Source: Arctopsyche grandis (Eukaryota > Arthropoda > Insecta > Trichoptera > Hydropsychidae). Taken from it: 64,000 nucleotides of DNA. Shown piece by piece: positions 36,501-45,854 of the stretch (its first letter is position 1; each line of letters starts with the position of its first letter). The DNA is taken from positions 16,472,001 to 16,536,000 of the forward strand of contig NC_135365.1 in the NCBI RefSeq assembly GCF_051622035.1, in the 5' to 3' direction. The position numbers and the translations under genes are program-made. The notes below the pieces were generated by a model. That model worked only from the letters and a program-made list of their open reading frames with translations. It did no database searches and was not told the DNA's origin.

Positions 36501-38813
36501 TGTTCAAGTGAATACATGCAAACAATTATTGTGAATGTAATAAATCACTAATAAAAAAATAAATAAACGAAGCTTCATTACAGGGAAATATGGTGAAATC
36601 TAAATTTTCTATACATTTTTTTTTTAATCAATAAAAACTCTTTAACCAAAAATAGTCACAAATTGAATCTAAAAGGTAAAGGTTAAAGAGTTTTTATTCA
36701 ATCGTTGCAATCTTACTTTGAACGGTTGCATAAAGGTCAGAGGCGGTATCTCCACTATCCTGTCTGCATGGCACTGATGGGGGTATTTCTGGAAGACTTC
36801 GTTGACTGTTCTGGCCGGAAACTCTAAAATTTTATTGTAATTATAAATTGATTAGAAACAGGCCTTTGTACGAATCTAAGAAACATTACCATAAAGTTTT
36901 GGCTATAAATAAAATTAATATTAACTCACTATGGGCCACAAATTCATACGCTGTGTTCATTTAGTTTGTATTTATACGGGCATCAACTGTACACACTTAC
37001 ACTAACACATATGAATTATACATAAATGATCTCTAGGTGTCGCAATCAGTTTCAGTAAAGTGACAGTATAGTTATGATAAAACATCCTTATGCGGCTCTT
37101 CAACGAAACCAAGATCCATTTTAAGAGATTCTCTCTGCAATAAGGTAATACTGGCCTCCACTGGAACACATGTATGTGTTTGAATGTGTGTATACTCGAA
37201 GCTCGGATGCGCCCATATAACCAAAAAGTACCATTTATATGTACTTTCTTTTTCAAGGACTTTGTCGATAATATTCCGAAATAATAAAAGTGTTACGTAC
37301 ACCGCCGAGTAAGTGCAATCGGATTAGGCTGAGTAGCATCCCAGAGACTGTGTGACCATTATAATTGGTTTCGAGGATTATCTCCAGGCTTAAGTACAAG
37401 TCGGCTAACAATGAGATACCCCCAAATGCACTTAGCGGGGGTAGCGGTAACTCGGTCGCATTGCGGTAGAGTTCTCAGAACCCACAGCGGTAGCGTGGGA
37501 CTGACTTCCGTGGCACATCTAGTACGTGACCATAACAATAGGTAAACAAATCGGACGTCGAAGATGCCCTGAGAGACCTATCCGTTATAAGGCGGTACTT
37601 AGGCGATATCAAGACATTCTGGACGGAACACTGCCAGTGCGTGTATCTCCTTAATCACCAATAAATGCTGTGACACGACTTTGGCCTTTTACTAGGATCC
37701 TCCACCCACCCCTACGCAACAATAGTATTCAAATACGATAACAAATCAGATATCGAAATTCACTGGTTTTTCTCTCTCGTTCAACATGAATTGTATGAAT
37801 TGAATATGAAAAGAAAGCTGAATTCTGATTTCAATTTAATTGATAGAAAAGTTTAGGAGTTATGTTTAATTTACAGAACCCACAATTTTACCGTTAGTTT
37901 GAAAAACAAAAGCAGACTTTCATAGTTTTCGGAAAATTCAAGCAGTCCATAATGAGTTAACACATCTTTATGAAATAAAAATTTATACAGTATTATATAT
38001 GTACCTATTACTAATAATTTATACTGTCATAAAAACTATAAAGATACAGTAGATAAAGTGAATAAATATATATTCAGTAGTCATATAACGATGATCTGAC
38101 ATGTCAGATAATCCACACATACATATATACATATGTATATTGTTCAAGTATGTAATCATATCTGAATATCTGAAATTACCATTTTGTAATGTGGAAATAG
38201 GCAGAAGTAATAAAGCAATAATAAAACAGAATTGTTTAAGACAGTACATAAATAGTTGACCGATTTCCATTGTATTTGAGAATTATTGAACTATATAGAA
38301 TAGCAATAATACTAGTGTCATAGAATAACGCTTACTAACGATAATAATAGCTACCAAGTTGACCCGGAGACTTACAGTCTATTTGCAGTATTGCGTCAAG
38401 GTTATGGAAAAAAATGTGTGAAACGAAACAATTGTCGATCACAAAGCAAACATACAATACAATGAGTTAGAAAACAGAATCGGCCGATGTTATATTGGTG
38501 TCATCGTACAAATAACGATACTGTAATACACAAAAGATGGTACCTTTTGCCAGAAACAGGAGTGACTTGTGTTGGGGGCTGGATTTCTTCTTCGCAGTGT
38601 ATCTTCACTACGCCAGCCGTGCCGATCAACTCACTTCTATTATAGGTGAAAAGCAATTGATGATTATCACAATGAAAGCAGTAACATAAATTTCGTATGA
38701 ATGGATAATTACTTGTGTGAGTCTTTACGGCAACCGCATACACAAGCGGCAAGTACTGCCACTAGTGCGATGCATACGGCTACAGCTAGGGTGATCTCCA
38801 ACGCCCCCAACAT
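31635..38813 (-). CDS. Transmembrane adaptor-like protein rich in YxxV/I motifs (11 coding exons)
   Basis: Not recognised as a named gene. Coding exons read 38813-38713, 38636-38544, 36823-36717, 36221-36131, 36056-35956, 35867-35697, 35599-35492, 34444-34225, 34157-34102, 33997-33794, 33094-31635. Phases agree at every junction and the total is 903 aa. The start at 38813 follows an in-frame stop within the same exon. Residues 1-33 form a membrane segment with almost no outside part, then CVCGCRK, a likely palmitoylation site. The tail is disordered and carries about twenty tyrosine motifs: DLYATV, HYATV, EMYAAI, ETYAQI, DIYAAI, EMYAKV, then many DPGYETV or DPNYESV repeats in the last exon. 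It ends in YFQV, which could be a class II PDZ ligand. This plan resembles vertebrate transmembrane adaptors (LAT, LAX, PAG) that recruit SH2 proteins; the function is inferred from layout only. The donor at 36130 (GTTCGA) is weak. Confidence 0.85.
33485..33538. repeat. (AT)n microsatellite
   Basis: About 54 bases of pure AT dinucleotide after a poly-A stretch, in an intron of the adaptor-like gene. Confidence 0.95.
37291..37721 (+). mobile_element. Solo LTR in an intron of the adaptor-like gene
   Basis: Starts TGTTACGTACACC and ends CCCTACGCAACA, near-inverted TG...CA ends. It has an AATAAATGCTGTGACA polyadenylation block about 60 bases from its end. The flanking 4-mers AAAG and ATAG match at 3 of 4. 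It is GC-richer than its surroundings. No retroviral genes. Confidence 0.6.
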
Positions 38814-38880
38814 GCTCAATTCCTCAAAGGCACCCACTTTGCCGATGTACAGTCCTCGCTTCGTTTCCTACATCTTTGAT
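38814..38880 (-). other. 5' UTR of the adaptor-like gene
   Basis: On the minus strand an acceptor (TTTTTTCAG) ends at 38881, so this exon starts at 38880. It holds an ATG followed at once by TAG, a two-codon upstream frame, before the main start at 38813. A further upstream non-coding exon is implied. Confidence 0.55.
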
Positions 38881-39199
38881 CTGAAAAAATAGTAACGAAT
38901 TAAGAGCTGAATGAGCGACGGGTGACACATACACACATCCAAGGAAGACACACACACACACATACATTCATTCATAATTTTACGATTAATACATGCACGC
39001 GCGTGCCTATAAATCACCTTACATTATATTTATATATAACATATAACTTTATTTTAATTCGTGTATCAATTCCTTTCCGAAACCACCCGTTGAAATTAAC
39101 GGACACAACATTAGTGTATTATAAAAGCAGTATGTTGTCGGTGGTGTAGGAATACATTGTATCTGCATTGTACCAGCTGCACACAGATGAGTGATCTCT

Positions 39200-39890
39200 G
39201 GACACACGACCCTGCAAAAAAAAGTAAAATCACGCAGCCGCACAACAAACGACCCGTAGACAGTGACCCCATCTCACAGCTCCAGACAATGACATCAGCC
39301 AGAGAAATGTAATATTAATAGAAGTGGCTTTAGGTGTTATATTGTTGTCAAGTGACAGTTGTCCACGGACAGATCTAAATAGTTTTAGAATCAGTCGTAT
39401 TTGATGCTTGGTGCTCGACGTATGTCCGATAAAAACTTCTCTGTTTGTTTATATTACTCACAAGATGGGCAAGCATCGGTAAAAATTGCACAATACATTC
39501 AAAAACACACATTAAACAACATGGGATACGTTTTTATAAGTAAATTGACCCGATTGTATTCCGTGCGATGTAGCGTATTTATAGAGACGTACCGTGTAAA
39601 ATTGACAACAATTATTTATTCGTAAGGGCCCCTCTATTCTTATTACATCTCTCTGACATCAGCACACATTCATGTATCGAACTTAAGTATATAAACCAGC
39701 GCGCCAGTGAGCCTCTGGAGTTCAGCCAGCTCACTCCTTCGAAGACAAGCAACTAGCTCCTTCGTCGTATATAAAATAATACATACGTGTATACTGAACA
39801 ATAAAGAAACTTCTTCTAAACACAAACGTGTTACCATAGGCTGGGACACTGGTCAACAGACCTCCCTGTACAGATTGGTAAAAAAATCCC
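39200..39890 (+). mobile_element. Solo LTR split by a MITE
   Basis: Right part 39656-39890: TATATAA near 39690, CTCTGGAGTTCA, AATAAAGAAAC near 39800 and CCATAGGCTGGGACA. The left part lies before 39300. Homologous, in opposite orientation, to 12903-13312. Ends are approximate. Confidence 0.6.
39300..39655. mobile_element. hAT-type MITE, 356-bp family, copy 2
   Basis: Ends CAGAGAAATGTAATATTAAT and, from the right, CAGAGAGATGTAATAAGAAT. A perfect 8-base duplication ACATCAGC is at 39292-39299 and 39656-39663. Same length as the copy at 504-859. It inserted into the LTR. Confidence 0.92.
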
Positions 39891-40739
39891 TATAAAAACA
39901 TAAACTATAATTTTTAATCTGGCCTGGCCTTTAATTTGGAAACCCCTGCAAGTTTGTCGAAATTGCGATTTTTTTTAATCTACATATAGTATAATCAATC
40001 AGTTTTATTGATAAATTATGCATTCGAAATCGAAAATTTGATTGTATACTAACTAGAATATTTTTAATACTAAGAATTGAAAAACGCAATTACGATAAGC
40101 AATTAGTATGCGTTATAAATACACATTACATATCAGAGAATATATAACATTTTTGATATGTTAAATACAGTTAATTCACATGTAAAAAGATAGCACAATA
40201 CAAAGATAAGTGACAAATGTCGTAGGAAGTGGTGAAAGTGTGATTGTGTAATTTTATTGCAAACGTATAAAGATATGTATGACATAAAATAGCGCATATC
40301 GTCAATGAAATGGTGTGAACATTAAAGAAATAGGACAATATTATAAATATTGACAAGAAAAATAATGTCTAAAATAGATCGGTAGCTATTAGAATAGACT
40401 TGAAACTAAAATGTAAATAATTTCAATACGAGTATATAATTTAGACTAACGTTGACAATACGTAATTTACAACTCGCATAAAACTAATCCAAATAATCCA
40501 CACAAACTTATCTATTTCGCAACGTCAAACGAATCCGTAAATAATAGGCATATTAAGATTGTAAAAACTAGGCGCAAAAGTAAAATCGACGATGGCAATA
40601 AAGTGCTAATTTATTTTTACACTCATGACCTCAAATTGAGGAAATGTCAATTCGAACAACAATGAGACGACAAACGCAGCCAAAAGTTTGAGGAAAGGAT
40701 TTATAAATATATTTTTACTTTCAATGTGAAATTCTCGAC

Positions 40740-41010
40740 GGCTCTTTGGCGAGGAGTATGAGTGTGTTGCGTAGATGGTAGTATACGTGTGTGAAATATG
40801 TAAATTTGTTGGAGTCTCACTGTGCGATGTGAGGGTGATGTCGCGCAGCCGCAGACCAGCTCGGCGGACGATCGGACGATCGGACGAGTGTAGGGAGTGG
40901 AGTGGAGAAGACGTGAGAGAAAGCAGAGTCGCGAAATGTCCCCAGTAGCCAAAGTGACAGGCGACGTTTGCGGTGCCGCAGCTGTCATCCGACGGTCACG
41001 CCTCTTACCA
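40740..41010 (-). promoter_or_regulatory. GC-rich candidate promoter and first exon of the adaptor-like gene
   Basis: CpG-rich patch in AT-rich DNA, with a direct repeat of GATCGGAC at 40868-40885. On the minus strand, CACATTGAAAGTAAAAAT near 40715-40732 offers a splice donor, which would join the acceptor at 38881. Position and strand fit; there is no transcript evidence. Confidence 0.4.
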
Positions 41011-41356
41011 CGCTCGCCAACCTACTTACTTGCACTATACACTACCAATTTTGCCTGATTTGTTTTTAATTTACCGAGTGCAGTCAACTCTCTCATATCG
41101 CGCTGGAAAGGGCGTAAGAAATGTAAGGCAAAAGAATAAAAATAAAATAAAATAAGTGAAATGATAAGAAGTTTATTTTATTTTATTATACATATTATTA
41201 TTCCAAAGCGATGAATGTGCTAAACAGATTAAGAATGGTAAAAAGTACATGGAAATACAAGTAAAAATACATAAATGGAAGAAAAGAAATAGAGAAAAAT
41301 AAATAAAAATGACATAAAAATTCTTAACTGATCAACTCAACCATTCTAATTGGTCG

Positions 41357-41640
41357 CGACTTCCGTAACTTAGGAAGTGGTGCAGAAAATGACGAGACTT
41401 GTGACAAATGTCAAGGGCACCATCCAAGTTATATTCCGTATCATTTTTTTTTATTCGAGTTCCCATATTTCTTATTTTTCATTTTCTCAGATTGAGCACG
41501 ACTTCCGTAACTTAGGAAGTGGTGCAGAAAATGACGAGACATGTGACATATGTCAATGACACCATCCAAGTTATATTCCGTATCATTTTTTTTATTCAAG
41601 TTCCCATATTTCTTATTTTTCATTTTCTCAGATTGAGCGC
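41357..41640. repeat. Two 142-base tandem units
   Basis: Units at 41357-41498 and 41499-41640, each CGACTTCCGTAACTTAGGAA... through TTTCTCAGATTGAGC, nearly identical. They lie directly before a TATAAAAG box at about 41643. Confidence 0.9.
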
Positions 41641-42580
41641 GTTATAAAAGGGTCGACTGGGTGATCTGAGGTGCTGCTATCCTCCCAGCAGTAGCTTTAA
41701 AAAATCACAAGCGTGCTGTATACGACAAGTCTTTAAAAAAAGACAAACTTGCTAATTGTAACGCTACGTCTTCCTCACCGTCCCTTCACTTGGCAGCAAT
41801 GCCAAAGGTTAGGTTGGTATCCTGTTACCCCCACTCCCCGGACGTAGCTTCCGGGCGTGCGTGCACAGAAATGCTTACTTCATAAATAGCTCAGATCTCC
41901 TATCCCAGGCACCTCTCTTGTCAGCAGACCTTCGAGAAACACCGTCGTATGTCTCCCTGCATCCCGAGAGCCGATAGGTCCACGTGCGGTTGAGCCGAGT
42001 AATAACTGTACAGTTCCTGGAGCTCCCGCCCTATTATATACGCCGCTGTTTACGGAACAGCCAGAAGCCGTCTACGTAGGGGAAGTACCTCGTGACCGGG
42101 GCTTCAGGTTTTCTTCCGCCAGCTGGCTGCGATTCGATAACGAGCATAGAACCAAGAGAGGTCCTACGACAGATAATGACACATTCCAGGTCAGTCCACG
42201 GTTACCCTTTAGAACATGTTCCTGGAGTACACCTATTCGCCCTGCGCAACCCAACGTGGGAGCCATTTCCGCGCGTAAAGGTGTTCGTAATAAGTTCCCA
42301 TTTTATATTTTAAATTTTCTCGCAGAATAGATTGAGCGCGTTATAAGAGGGTCTACTGCAGTGATCTGAGGAGTTGCAGCCCTCCCAGCAGTAGCTTGAA
42401 ATCGGTTCGGTGATTATTCCGCAAAAAGTAAATCTCGATCACGGAACATATGGCACCCAAAAACTTCATCGCGAAATATTGTATTAACGAGAACTCGAGT
42501 GCCTTTCCGTATAATCCATTTACCCTTGAAATCACAAGTGTGCTACATACGACTAGTCTTAAAAAATGATTTATCTGATA
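41560..42580 (+). mobile_element. Short LTR-like retroelement (TRIM-like)
   Basis: Direct repeats at about 41590-41750 and 42290-42580 share GATTGAGCGCGTTATAA, TGATCTGAGG, CTCCCAGCAGTAGCTT and ATCACAAG-GTGCT. The interior of about 540 bases has no long frame. The right repeat is interrupted by the insertion at 42403-42524. Confidence 0.5.
42403..42524. mobile_element. 122-bp MITE inserted in the right LTR-like repeat
   Basis: A perfect 8-base duplication CTTGAAAT is at 42395-42402 and 42525-42532. Ends CGGTTCGGTGATTATTCCGC and, from the right, GGTAAATGGATTATACGG. Related to the outer parts of 49425-49893. Confidence 0.75.
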
Positions 42581-42689
42581 GTGTTATTTAAAAATTAAGT
42601 TAATTAGTTTAATAAATCATTACTCTTGACTCATACTATTTCCTATAAGAAAAACCATAAAAATATCTTGGTTGAAGATTTATACATAG

Positions 42690-42856
42690 ATAATGGGGTA
42701 AACGGACTACTAGTCATATGTGAACCAGTCACAGGACAACCGGTCGCTCTAGATCGGTCACACGTGATCACCCGTCACACTAAAACTGGTCACACCCTAA
42801 AATCGGTCAACCACTTTTCTCGTGACCGATTTTAGGGTGTGACCAGTTTTCTTGTA
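42690..42856. repeat. Palindromic element with a perfect 28-base stem
   Basis: 42782-42809 and 42823-42850 are perfect reverse complements (AAAACTGGTCACACCCTAAA onward) with 13 bases between. The left part matches the inverted arm of 49494-49737. Confidence 0.85.
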
Positions 42857-43188
42857 CTAAAAATGTGTACTGTTTCAAAATAACGGAATATCTAAAAAAA
42901 AGTGGTTTGAAAATATATTTCGTCTATAATGCTATTTCATTTCGTACCCAATTGAAAAAGGGTTACTAAATGAAAAGATATAAAAAATATTAAGTTTTTA
43001 TTGGAATTAGGCATTATTGTAGATCTAGAAAATAGTAAAATAGTTTTGTTCAAAATCTACATCGATTATCTTTTAATTCTGTCTTTCACATCTACTATAT
43101 GGAAAGTTGAAATAAAAAAAATATAACTATACTGAACATATGTACATATATAGGAATGTTGAAAAATAAAACAACAATCAGTATAAAA

Positions 43189-43194
43189 TTTATT
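43189..43194 (-). terminator. Polyadenylation signal of the 409-aa gene
   Basis: AATAAA on the minus strand about 30 bases after the stop codon at 43225, with a second overlapping hexamer at 43193-43198. Confidence 0.5.
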
Positions 43195-43224
43195 TATTTA
43201 ATTGAAGTATTTGTAACAATGCAA

Positions 43225-44454
43225 TCAATATGGAACTGACGACATTAAACCAGTCCGTGAGAAAACTGGAATTTTAAGTTCTTTGTAGGACGGCGTGCAA
43301 TCCCTTTTAATTATATTCAAATATTTTGGTATGATATTTTTTTTGTAATTTTTATCTCTGGAAGTCGACTTTGCTGAATAGCATCGAGGGGAAACCAAAA
43401 AATCTTCACACTTGTTTACATCCGAACGAACAGACACAAGACAAACATCTTCAACAACTTTCGGTAGTGAAGGTTTAAGAATATTAGAAAAGTGACTTTC
43501 AAACAATTGATTCCTTTCAGTGTTTTTATTTTCAATGAACATTTTCCGAGCTTCACACAATTTATTTAATTTTACCCTAGAACTATTTCTTAGCAAGGGA
43601 ATAGGATCAATCGATTTACTTTTATTTACTATTTGCGGTGATAGAACTGGCTCTTTATTAAAACCAAGCGCCGTTTTTTTTCTTAAATCATCTGCTTGAT
43701 CAACACCTTCGGTTGAAATACAATTAGGATGAATACCGTTACGATTATACTTCATATATAAGGAGCATACTTCGTTGGCCATTTTGTCTGAAAATTTATG
43801 GCATTGAAGCTTCAATGTTTGAGAATGGTATTTTTTATCAACACAGGGAGATTTTGAAGGTCTGCGATTCGGTGTATCTCTTCCTTTATCCAAAATGAAT
43901 TGACTTTGAGTGATTCGTGGTCTTGGACTGTTCAAATTAATTTGTCGATCGATAACTTTATAGTACTGATTATTCGAAATGGAATGACTTTTTTTATTGT
44001 CGTTATAGTTATATTTCATATATAAGGAGTGTATTTCATTGGCCATCTCGTCTGAAAATTTACGACATTCAACTTTTAATGTTCGACAATGACAATTTTC
44101 ATCAACACAAGGAGGAGTTGATTTTACACAACTGTGTCGGTCTCTTCTATTATCTAAAACGAAATGGTTTTTAGGGATTTGTGGTTTCCGAACTGTCAAG
44201 TCGATCGGTTGATCGATAACTCTTGGTGAGTCACGGGATTTATCAGTGTGAATTATTTTATTTTCATTGGAGACTTTTTGTTGCTTGTCATCATATTTTA
44301 AATATTTGGAGGCTATTTTATCTATTTCAGTCTTCGGAAGCTTGTGACGTTCCAACGTTGAATTTTGAGTATGTGTTTTATAGGGAGACTTTGATTTTAT
44401 AGAATTCTGTTTTACTCTTCCGTTGAGTAAATCTAATTGTTTTTTCGAACTCAT
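43225..44454 (-). CDS. Unrecognised 409-aa protein with tandem internal repeats
   Basis: Single uninterrupted frame on the minus strand. Possible polyadenylation signals (AATAAA at 43189-43194 and 43193-43198 on this strand) lie about 30 bases after the stop, which supports a real transcript. The protein is basic, hydrophilic and without a membrane segment. A roughly 73-residue unit occurs twice (about residues 79-151 and 167-239). Each copy runs VIDxxIxL, then a PxIxxxxFxLDxxRD stretch, a PCVD turn, and KFSDxMANEhxSLYMKYN. A shorter, weaker third match is at about 33-57 (TLERHKLP to ASKYLKY). Each main unit holds Cys residues (PCVD and a later VEC or LQC). The first unit contains PIDLTVRK, which resembles the PxDLS peptide that binds the corepressor CtBP; that role is a guess. 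It may be a fast-evolving nuclear or germline protein. Confidence 0.7.
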   Translation of the reverse strand: MSSKKQLDLLNGRVKQNSIKSKSPYKTHTQNSTLERHKLPKTEIDKIASKYLKYDDKQQKVSNENKIIHTDKSRDSPRVIDQPIDLTVRKPQIPKNHFVLDNRRDRHSCVKSTPPCVDENCHCRTLKVECRKFSDEMANEIHSLYMKYNYNDNKKSHSISNNQYYKVIDRQINLNSPRPRITQSQFILDKGRDTPNRRPSKSPCVDKKYHSQTLKLQCHKFSDKMANEVCSLYMKYNRNGIHPNCISTEGVDQADDLRKKTALGFNKEPVLSPQIVNKSKSIDPIPLLRNSSRVKLNKLCEARKMFIENKNTERNQLFESHFSNILKPSLPKVVEDVCLVSVRSDVNKCEDFLVSPRCYSAKSTSRDKNYKKNIIPKYLNIIKRDCTPSYKELKIPVFSRTGLMSSVPY

Positions 44455-44848
44455 GATAATCTGGGTATCTGAGGTCTTCTAATTTATTATAATATCTGTT
44501 GTAAAGGTGTGTAAATAAATCTTCAAAGAAAATAGTTTGCAATAATCAAAACAAATGAAACAAATACTTAAAAATTAAAGTAAATAAATGTATATTATTT
44601 TATACCTTTTGAATTATAGGAAATTTGATTGCCTTTTTTTTATCCTATTTAAAATGTATGTACTTAAAATATGCATACCAATCATGAAATCCAATTGATG
44701 GCTGGCTTCTACATAAATGAGGGTTTTCTTTTTATAAATGTATCAGCGTTTTATGTATAATAATATTAAATAAATATTTACATAACGCAGATTCTGAACT
44801 ATTTGTTTGGATACAAAATTTAAAGTAAATTGAAAATGTATCGAACAA

Positions 44849-45360
44849 TTGACCGTTTGCCCGCGGCCGTCTTCTATGGAAGCTTTGGGCGACAAGTCTG
44901 TAGCGCGGCTGTCTTCCATAGAATATCTGAACTTTGCACAGGATTTTGAGCCTTATATGCGCCTATTTCAACTGTTTTAAGGTTCAAAATTGGTTGAATA
45001 TATTACTGAGAGTTGAATGCCATCTATTCATTTTACTTAAAATGAATATATACCAGTCAAAATTAGTTTTTTGTGGAACCATACTGAAACCTCGTTTATG
45101 TGACGTCGTCTGTTGAACAATGGCGACGATACGTCTCAATTGTATGAAGAATGATTATTTGACAATTACGCCAAAACTACGAGATATATTATGTATTTTA
45201 TTGTTTAAAATAATACTTTATGTGTTAATTAACATATCTGGTTACTTGAGTAAATATTAAAATCTGTATTTAAGGTCGAAAACTCGATTGCCAAATTCGC
45301 GAAAAAGGTGCCGCGTACAAGCCTTGTTCGCTATATTTATTGCTGCGGGCAAAGGGTTAA
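44849..45360. mobile_element. piggyBac-like MITE, family A
   Basis: Left end TTGACCGTTTGCCCGCGGCC; right end on the reverse strand TTAACCCTTTGCCCGCAGCA. The right TTAA is intact and the left has changed to TTGA. Homologous to 16298-16733. It separates the 409-aa gene from SF3A3. Confidence 0.8.
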
Positions 45361-45854
45361 TAACATAATTATAAAAAATAAATCAAAATGAATAGAAAAA
45401 AAACCATTAAAATGATTTAAAACAAACCCATAGTTGATTCACAAAATAAATTTAATACAAATAAATAATAAAGTATAAAAGACTATGGTTTTTGGACTAA
45501 AAACTTGTGGTAAAAGACTTGAAAATCTCTGTAATGATTTCTCAAAATTAAATTTACGTCAAAATAATAATCAAATGTGTTTGCTATATGAATTACTTAT
45601 TTAGTAATAGATTAAATAAAATACTTCATGTCAAGTTTTTATTTACAAAAGTTTAATACTTAATTAGCGGAAAGTATCAATATAAAGAAATCTTATTGAA
45701 ATTTTGTGTACAAATTATCATCAACGAATACATTTATTGAACAAATATGTACATACATATTCTAAATTTCCAGTCTTAGATTTATGTTATGGAAATGAAT
45801 GAACGAATTGATCGATTCCAATGATTTTTATGACACAGTTTCTAATTGCACATT

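Noticed and set aside
42072-42266. Minus-strand frame of 64 codons between LTR-like repeats
   Set aside because: It matches no domain I know and sits in the interior of a coding-free retroelement.
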